A stretch of 64,000 bases of DNA from Winogradskyella haliclonae (GTDB lineage Bacteria; Bacteroidota; Bacteroidia; Flavobacteriales; Flavobacteriaceae), in contig NZ_BMDQ01000003.1 of NCBI RefSeq assembly GCF_014635865.1, positions 186,001-250,000 of the forward strand, given 5' to 3'. This document shows positions 55,316 to 63,031 of the stretch, in pieces (position 1 is the stretch's first letter; every line of letters begins with the position of its first letter). Below the pieces are notes generated by a model. That model was not told where the DNA came from, made no database searches, and worked only from the letters and a program-made list of their open reading frames with translations. Both the position numbers and the translations under genes were made by a program.

Positions 55316-55451
55316 TTTTGTAGATTTGAGATGATGTATTAGTTAATGCTCTATCTTGCCCTATTAAGCCAAATAGATTGGTTATGAAATCTGAATTAAA
55401 TCTTACAAAAGAAGATACAAGAGCGCTTGATAAAAGCTTTCGGTAAAAAAA

Positions 55452-55479
55452 ACACCAAGACCTTTTCTAATCTTGGTGT
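55452..55479 (-). terminator. Terminator of the hemN-usp operon
   Basis: Arms ACACCAAGA (55452-55460) and TCTTGGTGT (55471-55479) around a 10-base loop. The run of A before the left arm gives a U-tract only on the minus-strand transcript, so it serves the universal stress protein gene, not the cco operon. Confidence 0.8.
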
Positions 55480-55532
55480 AATTACACTTGAATCTAAAAA
55501 ATACTAACTAAACATTGAAAAAGAATCAAGTA

Positions 55533-56366
55533 TTATATTTTAAACGTCATTACGGGTAATGTAGAGTGGTTTGCAATGTCTTCAGAAATACTACCTTCAA
55601 AAAAGTGTGACAAACCTCTACGACCATGCGTGACTATTGCAACTAAATCTGCACCAATATTGTTGGCAAAATTTAAAATACCTTTTTCCACTGAGTAATC
55701 AGACACCACATACACATTAGGGTAATTATCTAGGTTACCTTCTGCTCTTTTTAGAAATTTTGTTACCAATACGTCTATCTCAGTACTACTTTTAAAACTA
55801 TTATCTGGTGTATTGACATAGATAATATGCATGTTAGAGCCAAGCTTTTCAAAAGTGCTTTTTGCTCGTAAATAAGATGCAACAGCATCCTCTGAAAAGT
55901 CACTAGCAAATATTACCGAATCAAACTCAACTAAAATAGGGTTATACTTTACAATCAAGACAGGAACATTAGAGTAACGTACCACTTTTTCTGCATTAGA
56001 ACCAACCATCACCTCCTTTACGCCACTAGCACCGTGTGACCCCATAACTATAAGATCAATAGCATGAGCATCAACTATTTCATTAATTTCTTTAAAAACT
56101 TTAAAGTGCTTTACTATTGGTGTAATTTCTATGCCTTCAAGGAATTTTCGGTCCAGAAAAGTGTTCATCTTCTTTTCTGCAAGCTTAAAGTAAAAAACTC
56201 CAGCATCACTAAGAGAATCTCTACTTGCGGTATACACTGCACTAGATATTTCTAACATATGCAACACAAAAATTTCTGAGTTGTGTTCTTTGGCTATTGC
56301 TGCTGCTGTTTCTAGAGCATATTCTGAATGCTCTGAAAAGTCTATGGGTACAAGTATCTTTTTCAT
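55533..56366 (-). CDS. Universal stress protein with two UspA domains
   Basis: A 277-residue tandem UspA protein. The first domain starts MKKILVPIDFSEHSEYAL and contains VMGSHGASGVKEVMVGSNAEKV, the ATP-binding G-loop type motif. The second starts VIFASDFSEDAVAS and ends with AIVTHGRRGLSHFFEGSISEDI. The ATG at 56366 gives the standard MKKILVP start; an in-frame TTG 6 bases upstream is less likely. It lies 30 bases downstream of hemN on the same strand and so should share its Fnr-controlled promoter, which fits the common link of tandem Usp proteins with microaerobic growth. Confidence 0.9.
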   Translation of the reverse strand: MKKILVPIDFSEHSEYALETAAAIAKEHNSEIFVLHMLEISSAVYTASRDSLSDAGVFYFKLAEKKMNTFLDRKFLEGIEITPIVKHFKVFKEINEIVDAHAIDLIVMGSHGASGVKEVMVGSNAEKVVRYSNVPVLIVKYNPILVEFDSVIFASDFSEDAVASYLRAKSTFEKLGSNMHIIYVNTPDNSFKSSTEIDVLVTKFLKRAEGNLDNYPNVYVVSDYSVEKGILNFANNIGADLVAIVTHGRRGLSHFFEGSISEDIANHSTLPVMTFKI

Positions 56367-56396
56367 AATCAATTATTTTTAGGTTACTAAATACAG

Positions 56397-57761
56397 TTAT
56401 ATTGTCATTGAAAACAAGCTGCTCTCTGGGCGTTTTCGCTGCAAAAGCAAATCAAATGCCATACTAATATTTCTTATAAATGGCTTACCCTTTTCATTAA
56501 CTATTAATGCTCTATCAGTAAACTCAAGTAAACCATCCATTTCTAATTCTTTGAGTTTAATAAGTACTTCTGGCAATTCAGGAAACTGCAATTCTTCTTC
56601 TCTCCAAGATGTTTCGAAATGACACATTAGATTTAAAATGTGCTTTCTAATCTTAAGATCTTCAGTATTAAGTATATGACCTCTATACACAGGGAGTATA
56701 TTTTCATCTAAAAGGTGATAATATTCCTCAATAGATTTTACATTTTGAGCAAATCCATACCAGCTATCTCCTATTGAAGAGACTCCCAGCCCAATCATGA
56801 CTTGAGTCTTTGAAGCTGTGTAGCCCATAAAATTTCTATGAAGTGTATTATTTTGTCTAGACGTGTAAAGCGAATCATGAGGTAATGCAAAGTGATCCAT
56901 TCCTATTTCCGTATAACCTACTTGTTGTAAAAGTGCTTTACCTGTTTCGTATTGCTGACGCTTATCCTCTGCTTTTGGTAAATCTTCATCTTTAAAACCA
57001 CGTTGACCATTACCTTTTATCCATGGCACATGAGCATAGCTATAAAAAGCTATACGATCAGGCTGTAATGCTTCAGTTTGCTTTATGGTATGAATAACAT
57101 CATCTTCGCTTTGAAACGGTAATCCAAAAATAATATCGTGTCCAACAGAGGTATAACCTATTTTTCTTGCTAAATCCGTAACGCTTTTTACGTTCTCATA
57201 TGGTTGAACTCTATTAATGGCCTTCTGCACTTTAAGATTATAATCCTGTACTCCGAAGCTTACACGTCTAAAGCCCAAGTCAAATAACGTTTGCAAATGA
57301 GACTCTGTCGTATTATTTGGATGACCTTCAAAACTAAATTCATAATTTTCAGCCAATTGAGATGTAATTAACAACTCATCAATAAGGAATTTTAAATTCT
57401 CTACTGAAAAAAATGTTGGTGTTCCACCACCGAGATGTAATTCTTTAATTTTTGGTTTTGTACCCATAATTTTTCGATACAAACTCCATTCTTTTAGCAG
57501 TGCTTTTATATATGGCAACTCTAACTCGTGGCGCTTAGTAATTCTTTTGTGACAACCACAAAATGTACATAGACTCTCGCAGAATGGTAAGTGTATGTAT
57601 AGACTTATACCTTCAATTGTGTTAGTCTCATTAAAAGATTGTTTTAATGAGAGTTCCCATTTTTTCTGAGAAAACGTATCTATATTCCAATAAGGAACAG
57701 TCGGATAACTTGTATATCTTGGACCTGCTACGTTATATTTATTAACTAATGATTTGCACAT
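56397..57761 (-). CDS. hemN: Oxygen-independent coproporphyrinogen III oxidase
   Basis: A 454-residue radical-SAM enzyme converting coproporphyrinogen III to protoporphyrinogen IX without oxygen. The [4Fe-4S] motif CxxxCxxC reads CESLCTFCGCHKR. Other HemN features are YTSYPTVPYW near the N-terminus, LHLGGGTPTFF and SFGVQDYNLKVQKAINRVQ. The ATG at 57761 (MCKSLVNKYNVAG) is preferred over the in-frame ATG at 57803. The Fnr box and the -7 element TAATTTTG (57786-57779) place transcription start near 57773, downstream of the earlier ATG. It supplies heme for cbb3 oxidase at low oxygen. Confidence 0.93.
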   Translation of the reverse strand: MCKSLVNKYNVAGPRYTSYPTVPYWNIDTFSQKKWELSLKQSFNETNTIEGISLYIHLPFCESLCTFCGCHKRITKRHELELPYIKALLKEWSLYRKIMGTKPKIKELHLGGGTPTFFSVENLKFLIDELLITSQLAENYEFSFEGHPNNTTESHLQTLFDLGFRRVSFGVQDYNLKVQKAINRVQPYENVKSVTDLARKIGYTSVGHDIIFGLPFQSEDDVIHTIKQTEALQPDRIAFYSYAHVPWIKGNGQRGFKDEDLPKAEDKRQQYETGKALLQQVGYTEIGMDHFALPHDSLYTSRQNNTLHRNFMGYTASKTQVMIGLGVSSIGDSWYGFAQNVKSIEEYYHLLDENILPVYRGHILNTEDLKIRKHILNLMCHFETSWREEELQFPELPEVLIKLKELEMDGLLEFTDRALIVNEKGKPFIRNISMAFDLLLQRKRPESSLFSMTI

Positions 57762-57778
57762 ATCTATAAATTGATACT

Positions 57779-57786
57779 CAAAATTA
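57779..57786 (-). promoter_or_regulatory. -7 element of hemN
   Basis: On the minus strand TAATTTTG, a perfect TAnnTTTG match. Its last G (57779) is 36.5 bases from the Fnr box centre and 18 bases before the hemN ATG at 57761. Confidence 0.62.
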
Positions 57787-57808
57787 CTGGTGTAGCTGTG
57801 CATAAAAC

Positions 57809-57822
57809 ATGATATTTGTCAT
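57809..57822. promoter_or_regulatory. Fnr-type box upstream of hemN
   Basis: ATGATATTTGTCAT, an ATGA-N6-TCAT palindrome. It is centred at 57815.5, in the activating position for hemN. It also lies 13 bases before the ATG of the divergent YdeI-like gene, which it might repress. Confidence 0.82.
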
Positions 57823-57834
57823 ATCCATCATCTA

Positions 57835-58335
57835 ATGCCACATTTTATGATTAAAACTCAATCTTTCGAAGTCTCATTAGCAGACAAACAGAGTGTTATT
57901 ATTCCTGAAGTCTTTGCCGAACAATTTTATAAAGCCAATAAAAAGCGTATAAAAGTAAAAGCCAATTTTGAAGGAAAATTTATAGATTTTCATGCCGCAC
58001 TTAAGCGCGAAAAAACAGGTGCGTTTAGAATCTATTTCAGTAGAGCCAAACAAAAAGAGCTCCATATATTCCCTAATGATTATTTTGAGTTACAGCTCTT
58101 TGAAGACAAATCCAAATACGGCGTAGAACCTTGTGAAGAGTTTGAAGCTGTATTACTTAGTGACTATGAAGCCTTCACCATTTTCGAAAGTTTTACACCC
58201 GGAAAAAAGCGAAGTATCATTTACGCCATAGGTAGATATAAATCCTCACAAACCAGAATTGATAAATCTATTCTATTTACCAATAATATAAAACGAGGCG
58301 TTTCTGACCCAAAATTGTGGTTAAAAGAAAATTAG
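57835..58335 (+). CDS. YdeI/OmpD-associated family protein, DUF1905-containing form
   Basis: A 166-residue protein. The first half (VIIPEVFAEQFYKANKKRIKVKANFEG in two parts, RIYFSRAKQKELHIFPNDYFE) resembles the DUF1905 beta-barrel. The end (FTPGKKRSIIYAIGRYKSSQT, then TRIDKSILFTNNIKRG) is the OmdA helix pair typical of YdeI relatives. An ATG at 57847 (MIKTQSF) is an alternative start. It is divergent from hemN and distantly related to the protein at 31315. Function unknown. Confidence 0.75.
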   Translation: MPHFMIKTQSFEVSLADKQSVIIPEVFAEQFYKANKKRIKVKANFEGKFIDFHAALKREKTGAFRIYFSRAKQKELHIFPNDYFELQLFEDKSKYGVEPCEEFEAVLLSDYEAFTIFESFTPGKKRSIIYAIGRYKSSQTRIDKSILFTNNIKRGVSDPKLWLKEN

Positions 58336-58393
58336 AGCATTTGCATAGCCCATACAATCTACTTAACTTTACTTCTAACTAAAACACCGAATA

Positions 58394-58975
58394 ATGAAAA
58401 ATGTAAAACTCATAGCATTTCTTTTCTTTATTATAATTATGGTCGCCTGTAAAAACGACAAAAAAACAGAAGAAATTATAGAAGAAACTCAAGTTGAAGA
58501 GATAAAAACAGAAACGTCAGAAAAAAAGGAAATGACCATTACACTTTCTCCAAAAAGTGAAAGTAATGTAGAAGGTACAGTAACTTTTAAACAAGTTGGA
58601 AACCCTGTTATGATGACAGCAAAAATGACTGGCTTAACAGAAGGAACGCATGCCATACACATACATCAAACTGCAGACTGCTCTTCTGCCGATGGAAAAT
58701 CTACCGGAGGGCACTGGAACCCAACATCTCAACCGCACGGAAAATGGGGAGATGCCGCTGGTTTTCATAAAGGAGATATTGGTAACTTTGAGGTAGGTAC
58801 CGATGGTAAAGGAGAAGTTCAGTTTTCTACAGACCAATGGTGTATTGGCTGTGGTGACGAAACTAAAGACATTCTAGGAAAAGCTATTATTGTACATCAA
58901 GGTACGGACGATTTTACATCGCAACCATCTGGTGCTGCTGGCAAACGTGTTAGCTGTGCTGGAATTATAGAATAG
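58394..58975 (+). CDS. sodC: Cu/Zn superoxide dismutase lipoprotein
   Basis: A 193-residue lipoprotein (lipobox IIMVAC, Cys 19) with a Glu/Lys-rich linker and a full SodC domain. Copper and zinc ligands are visible in THAIHIHQTADCSS, GGHWNPTSQPHG, GFHKGDIGNF and IIVHQGTDDF. The disulfide pair is provided by the Cys in TADCSS and RVSCAGI. It dismutates superoxide in the periplasm or at the outer membrane. It is monocistronic with a strong terminator, placed next to the respiration block. Confidence 0.95.
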   Translation: MKNVKLIAFLFFIIIMVACKNDKKTEEIIEETQVEEIKTETSEKKEMTITLSPKSESNVEGTVTFKQVGNPVMMTAKMTGLTEGTHAIHIHQTADCSSADGKSTGGHWNPTSQPHGKWGDAAGFHKGDIGNFEVGTDGKGEVQFSTDQWCIGCGDETKDILGKAIIVHQGTDDFTSQPSGAAGKRVSCAGIIE

Positions 58976-58993
58976 AACTACAGAAAAGACAGA

Positions 58994-59030
58994 ACAAAAG
59001 CCATCATTTTAGTGATGGCTTTTGTATTTT
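58994..59030 (+). terminator. Hairpin terminator of sodC
   Basis: Thirteen-base perfect arms ACAAAAGCCATCA (58994-59006) and TGATGGCTTTTGT (59013-59025) around TTTTAG, with a T-rich tail. Confidence 0.92.
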
Positions 59031-59060
59031 TAGACCTGTAAACTAAGGCGAAAGTCTTTT

Positions 59061-59591
59061 ATGAATCACATAGACGCACTTGTAAAACAGTTTCAAAAAA
59101 AGGATATAAAAGCCTTTGAAACCCTATACAAAATGTATAGCAATAGCATACATGGTGTGGTCAATACTATTGTAAAAGATACAGTTATTAGTGATGAGTT
59201 AATGCAAGATGTGTTTATAAAAGCTTGGAACAATGCTGAGAGTTACTCCTCAAGTAAAGGACGTTTTTTTACTTGGATACTTAATATCGCTCGTAATGCG
59301 GCAATAGACAAAACACGTTCTAAAGCGTTTAAGCAATCAAAACAAAACTTAGATGCTAGTTTTTTCGTAGATATTATTGTCAGTAATAGTAACTTAGAGC
59401 AACAAACAGATGCCATAGGTATTAAAAAATTTGTAAATCAATTAGGTGAAAAATGTAAAATACTAATTGAGTTCCTTTATTTTAAAGGCTATACTCAAAA
59501 AGACCTTGCAGAAACTCTAGATATACCAATTGGTACTGTAAAAACAAGAAATAGAAGCTGTATCCAAAAATTAAGGGAGATTGTTTTATAA
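59061..59591 (+). CDS. ECF-type RNA polymerase sigma factor (second system)
   Basis: A 176-residue ECF sigma factor. Region 2 includes DELMQDVFIKAWNNAESY and FFTWILNIARNAAIDKTRSK; region 4 includes GYTQKDLAETLDIPIGTVKTR. It is of the SigK/RpoE-like group that pairs with RskA-type anti-sigma factors, and the next gene, overlapping its last bases on the transcript, encodes one. It is not closely similar to the ECF factor at 1985. Targets are unknown. Confidence 0.92.
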   Translation: MNHIDALVKQFQKKDIKAFETLYKMYSNSIHGVVNTIVKDTVISDELMQDVFIKAWNNAESYSSSKGRFFTWILNIARNAAIDKTRSKAFKQSKQNLDASFFVDIIVSNSNLEQQTDAIGIKKFVNQLGEKCKILIEFLYFKGYTQKDLAETLDIPIGTVKTRNRSCIQKLREIVL

Positions 59592-59592
59592 T

Positions 59593-60381
59593 ATGGATAT
59601 TAAAGCATACATAAAATCTGGAATTTTAGAGCTGTACGTAGCTGGGCAACTTTCTGAAAAAGAAAATCAGGAGGTGTCTCAACTCATGCAACAACATCCC
59701 GAGATACACCAAGAAGTATTAGAAATAGAAGCTGCTATTGTAAAACTGACTGAAGCGACATCACCACATGCTGTAAAGTTTGATGCTTTAAAAGATAAAA
59801 TAACGGAAACGAAAGTAGTTGCTTTAAAACCAAAGACATCTAACTGGCTATCATACGCTGGTTGGGCGGCATCGATTATTCTGGCGGCAGGATTATTATG
59901 GACACTTAATACCAAAAATCAATTAGAAGAAGACATCAAAACTGTTGCCACAGAAAAACAAACTCTAGAGTTACAAATTGAAGATGCACGTCACAGTCTT
60001 GCAAAAACTAAAGATTTACTTGAAGCTATTAGAGCAAAAGATATTGTAACGGTGCCACTTAACGGACAAGGTAATTTTGACACTTCTTATGCTAAAGTCT
60101 ATTGGAATAAAAATGACAATGCCATTTATCTAGATGCACAAGGTTTACCAGAAGCTCCAAAGGGCAAAGTATGGCAAGTTTGGTCATTAACTCTAAATCC
60201 TCTAATACCAACAAGTTTGGGTACTATCGATGACTTTAATAGCGATGACAATAAGATTTTTGCGATTGCCAATACCAACGAGAGTCAAGCCTTTGGTATT
60301 ACACTAGAGCCAGAAGGCGGTAGCGAAACCCCAACCATGGAGCAATTACATACACTTGGTATTGTAAATACTACACCATGA
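59593..60381 (+). CDS. RskA-type anti-sigma factor
   Basis: A 262-residue membrane anti-sigma factor. The cytoplasmic N-terminus (MDIKAYIKSGILELYVAGQL) is the sigma-binding domain, followed by one membrane helix (WLSYAGWAASIILAAGLLW, about residues 79-97), a coiled coil and a C-terminal RskA domain (YWNKNDNAIYLDAQGLPEAP, KVWQVWSLTLNP). The ATG at 59593 is chosen over an upstream TTG inside the sigma gene. It should hold the sigma factor at the membrane until a periplasmic signal leads to release. Confidence 0.9.
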   Translation: MDIKAYIKSGILELYVAGQLSEKENQEVSQLMQQHPEIHQEVLEIEAAIVKLTEATSPHAVKFDALKDKITETKVVALKPKTSNWLSYAGWAASIILAAGLLWTLNTKNQLEEDIKTVATEKQTLELQIEDARHSLAKTKDLLEAIRAKDIVTVPLNGQGNFDTSYAKVYWNKNDNAIYLDAQGLPEAPKGKVWQVWSLTLNPLIPTSLGTIDDFNSDDNKIFAIANTNESQAFGITLEPEGGSETPTMEQLHTLGIVNTTP

Positions 60382-60592
60382 AAACTCAAAATTTAGTTAG
60401 GCATCGTAATAGTGCATATTGTATAACAGCCCCTCAACAATTCATGTATTTGATATAACACACATATATCAATACTTAAAAATGTTATATACTATGTCTG
60501 TATCTAAAAAATTAAATTTCTTATATATATTGTGCGATTGGGTAAAAATAGTAACTTAGAAAAAATAACCGTATATACAGACCTATATATGA
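60382..60592. other. Non-coding stretch before the cassette array
   Basis: About 210 AT-rich bases with no ORF, hairpin terminator or RNA gene that I can support. The part just before the first GTT core (GTATATACAGACC at 60571-60583) weakly resembles the ends of array sites 1 and 4 (GAGACC) and may be the array's left, attI-like boundary. Confidence 0.4.
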
Positions 60593-60630
60593 GTTGTAGC
60601 CAATTTGACAAAATCGAGAGTTGAAACAAA

Positions 60631-61302
60631 ATGAAAGAATTAACTGAACTAATCAATTTAAATGAACCTGGTTGGGATTTAGTCAATGAGTGGTTAGGAG
60701 AAGCGACTAATGAATATGAAATATTACCGAAAAACGATAAGCGGGCTGAAAGAGAATTGATAAATACTCAAGTCACTACACGCTCACCAATGGGAGCTGT
60801 CATTTACGAAACAGGCGGAATTTTGATTAGTAAAGGCTGGCTCAGAATTCTGGGTTCAGGAAGCGAAAAACTTGACAGAGGATTGAGCGAATGGAATAAA
60901 GGAAAAACTTTTGAAAATTATGGAGAACAACCTTCTCATTTATTAATAGCTGATGACATTATTGGAGGTTATTTTGCAATCAACGCAGGTGGAATTGGAA
61001 CAGAAATGGGAAAAATATATTATTTACCTCAAGACACACTCGAATGGGAATGTTTAGACATTGGATATTCAGATTTTTTGTATTGGACATTAACTGGAGA
61101 CTTAGATAAATTTTATGAGCTATTTCGATGGGAGAATTGGGAAAGAGATATTCAACAAGGAAATGGAAATCAAGTGTTTTCTTTTGTACCATTTTTGTGG
61201 ACTAAAGAAGGTAAGGATATAGAAAAAATCGATAGAAAATTAGTCCCAATTGAGGAAAATTATAGCTTGACACTTGACTTAAAAAAGCAACTAAATGGAT
61301 AA
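60631..61302 (+). CDS. DUF2625 family protein (cassette A)
   Basis: A 223-residue cytoplasmic protein of the DUF2625 family. The recognisable core is ELINLNEPGWDLVNEWLGEA, TRSPMGAVIYETGGILI, GWLRILGSG and LLIADDIIGGYFAINAGGIG. Members resemble SMI1/KNR4-type immunity-like proteins in gene context, but no activity is known. It is the only gene between the GTT core at 60593 and the complementary end at 61311-61320, starting 38 bases after the core without a recognisable ribosome site. Confidence 0.82.
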   Translation: MKELTELINLNEPGWDLVNEWLGEATNEYEILPKNDKRAERELINTQVTTRSPMGAVIYETGGILISKGWLRILGSGSEKLDRGLSEWNKGKTFENYGEQPSHLLIADDIIGGYFAINAGGIGTEMGKIYYLPQDTLEWECLDIGYSDFLYWTLTGDLDKFYELFRWENWERDIQQGNGNQVFSFVPFLWTKEGKDIEKIDRKLVPIEENYSLTLDLKKQLNG

Positions 61303-61310
61303 TAAAAAAC

Positions 61311-61447
61311 TGGCTACAACAATGGCTATAATTCATTGTGGTTTTGTGCCACACCAAAGTAAAAGAATAAATTAAACGGCTGGATTTCGGCGGAATAATC
61401 CTGCCGATGATTCCACAACGAAATCATAGCCGAGACCGTTGTGGTGC
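61311..61447. repeat. attC-like site 1 (between cassettes A and B)
   Basis: Order of elements: end of cassette A TGGCTACAAC (61311-61320), spacer AAT, arm GGCTAT (61324-61329), a structured centre, arm ATAGCC (61426-61431), spacer GAGACC, core GTTGTGGTG (61438-61446). Further inner pairing: TTGTGG (61336-61341) with CCACAA (61413-61418). Confidence 0.72.
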
Positions 61448-61463
61448 ATTTAAGAAAAACATT

Positions 61464-62048
61464 GTGAGTTTAACGAAAATCCTTTTTTTATCGATTTTAT
61501 TTCTGATGATTAGTTGTAATCAAAAACAGAAACAAATTGATACGTGGAATGAAAGAGTTGCGGAATTTGAGGAAACTAAAAACTCTGAATCGGAAAATAA
61601 AACGCAGGATTTTAAAAAAATCGTGGTTGAATTTTCTCAACAGTACGCACCAAATCGTTTGGAAAAGTTAGACTCAATTCCAATTGGGATTATTAAAGCA
61701 TTTAAAGAATTACGGAATATTGACAAAGATGCTCACGAAAAATACGTTACGCTTATTTTCACCAAACTTTATGCTGAACATCTACGTTGTTGTCATCAAG
61801 GTTATATAATTGCAAGTCGATTTAAAAATGATTTTGACAAAGAAATGGTTTCAATGGTTAACGAATTTGCTTTTATGTCAAACTATGTCGATTATGAAAA
61901 TGTACCTGAAGCTTGGAGTTCTGGAATTATCGAGAAATGGTTGGCTGAAAATCCAAGGTTATTGGAATTTGAACCAATTGGAAAACACAAGCAAATGATT
62001 GACAGCATCTCGAATAAAATTGCCAATGGAGACTATTGGAATAATTAA
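61464..62048 (+). CDS. Lipoprotein of unknown function (cassette B)
   Basis: A 194-residue protein. With a GTG start at 61464 it opens as a lipoprotein signal (VSLTKILFLSILFLMISC, lipobox Cys 18). The mature part is charged and helical and contains two adjacent Cys in EHLRCCHQGYII. No family recognised. An in-frame ATG at 61407 would extend the protein through the right half of attC-like site 1 (MIPQRNHSRDRCG), which is recombination-site DNA and would destroy the signal peptide, so it is rejected. The unit spans 61438-62067. Confidence 0.7.
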   Translation: MSLTKILFLSILFLMISCNQKQKQIDTWNERVAEFEETKNSESENKTQDFKKIVVEFSQQYAPNRLEKLDSIPIGIIKAFKELRNIDKDAHEKYVTLIFTKLYAEHLRCCHQGYIIASRFKNDFDKEMVSMVNEFAFMSNYVDYENVPEAWSSGIIEKWLAENPRLLEFEPIGKHKQMIDSISNKIANGDYWNN

Positions 62049-62058
62049 TAAAAAACGA

Positions 62059-62197
62059 CACCACAACAACGGCTATAGTTCATTACGGCTGAAATTCCTA
62101 ATCGGAATTTCGAGCCTTTTTGCTAAATTTATGGTTATGGCGGAATGATACTCGCGTACCATTCCGTAACTAATCATACACAAACACGTTGTGCTTC
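62059..62197. repeat. attC-like site 2 (between cassettes B and C)
   Basis: End of cassette B CACCACAAC (62059-62067), spacer AAC, arm GGCTAT (62071-62076), then inner arms TTACGG (62083-62088) and CCGTAA (62164-62169). Two strong hairpins lie in the centre: GAAATTCC/GGAATTTC (62091-62111) and CGGAATG/CATTCCG (62141-62166). AATCATACAC and a 6-base spacer lead to the core GTTGTGCTT at 62188. Confidence 0.72.
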
Positions 62198-62218
62198 ATT
62201 ATAACCAACCACTAACCA

Positions 62219-62646
62219 ATGATAAAAATTTTTAGAAAAATCAGACAAGATTTACTTTCAAAAGGCAAAACTGGAAAGTATTTGAAATATGCTATTGGAG
62301 AAATTATTCTTGTGGTTATTGGAATTCTTATTGCTGTACAGATAAATAACGGCTATCAGAATATTAAACAGAAGAGGACAGAAATAGAAATATTAAAAGG
62401 AATAAAGGCTGATATTCTAGTCGACAAGATTGACATTAATACTAATATTATAGGACATAATAGGACCAAAGAATTCAGTGTTTTTATAAAAGCATATACA
62501 ATGTGAAAAGGAATAAAATCTGTTTGGATGCCTTCAATATTAGTCTAAACCGGAAGCAATTAATAAATGTATATTCAGATATCAATGAACAGTGTAATAA
62601 TATAATTGCTGAAATCGATAAGGAATTACAAATTTTAGAGAAATAA
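62219..62646 (+). pseudogene. Decayed DUF6090 family gene (cassette C)
   Basis: The frame begins with an intact DUF6090 N-terminus (MIKIFRKIRQDLL, GKYLKYAIGE, IILVVIGILIAVQINN) but stops after 95 codons at 62506. A second frame, one base off, continues from 62503 to 62646 (VKRNKICLDAFNISL ... IDKELQILEK) and resembles the C-terminal end of the family. About 100-130 residues of the middle are missing, so an internal deletion with frameshift is likely. Full-length relatives lie at 21508-24539. The cassette borders (62188, 62650-62658) are still intact. Confidence 0.75.
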
Positions 62647-62649
62647 CGA

Positions 62650-62785
62650 AAGCACAACAATGGCTATAAGTAATTGCTAGTTCTCACCTACTTCTGAAAA
62701 TCCTCGCGGACTTTCTATCTGTGATTTATTTGCTAACTTTAATTCTTAACCACGCAACGAAATCATACACAAATCCGTTAGCAAT
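62650..62785. repeat. attC-like site 3 (between cassettes C and D)
   Basis: End of cassette C AAGCACAAC (62650-62658), spacer AAT, arm GGCTAT (62662-62667), inner pairing TTGC with GCAA, then CAACGAAATCATA (also present in site 1) followed by CACAAATCC and the core GTTAGCAAT at 62777. Confidence 0.72.
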
Positions 62786-62797
62786 AATTTGAAAAAG

Positions 62798-63031
62798 ATG
62801 AACCATGCAGACTGGATAGGATTTATAGGAGTATTTCAAATTTTACTCGCATATACTCTAAACGTTTCTGGCAGATTAGAAAAGAATAGTTTAACTTTTA
62901 TTCTGTTAAATCTATTTGGGGGAATATTAGCCTGTTTAGCTTCGGTACTAATGAAATATATTCCATTTATAATACTTGAGGGAGTATGGTCAATCGTATC
63001 TTTAATAGCACTAATAAAAAGAAAAAATTAA
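62798..63031 (+). CDS. CBU_0592-like small membrane protein (cassette D, gene 1)
   Basis: A 77-residue membrane protein with three helices. NHADWIGFIGVFQILLAYTL, LLNLFGGILACLASVLMKY and FIILEGVWSIVSLIALIKR are the conserved segments of the CBU_0592 family, whose function is unknown. The ATG at 62798 is used; a TTG 9 bases earlier is possible. It starts 21 bases after the core GTTAGCAAT and ends directly at the next start codon. Confidence 0.8.
   Translation: MNHADWIGFIGVFQILLAYTLNVSGRLEKNSLTFILLNLFGGILACLASVLMKYIPFIILEGVWSIVSLIALIKRKN

Noticed and set aside
55384-55446. 20-codon frame MKSELNLTKEDTRALDKSFR
   Set aside because: Too short, without clear promoter or known relatives, and it runs into the minus-strand terminator.
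57762-57803. ATG at 57803 as start of hemN
   Set aside because: The promoter geometry (Fnr box plus TAATTTTG) puts transcription start near 57773, so the first ATG would not be in the mRNA.
57809-57835. Fnr box as activator of the YdeI-like gene
   Set aside because: The box ends 12 bases before its ATG, too close for activation; at most it could repress.
60421-60440. GTATAACAGC as a further array site left of cassette A
   Set aside because: It resembles the site 4 arm but has no complementary partner, core or AAC end nearby.
61407-61463. ATG at 61407 as start of the cassette B lipoprotein
   Set aside because: The codons lie within attC-like site 1 and its GTT core, and using them would bury the lipoprotein signal.
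62496-62510. Programmed frameshift joining the two parts of the DUF6090 cassette gene
   Set aside because: No slippery sequence is seen, and about half of the family length is missing between the parts, which a frameshift would not restore.
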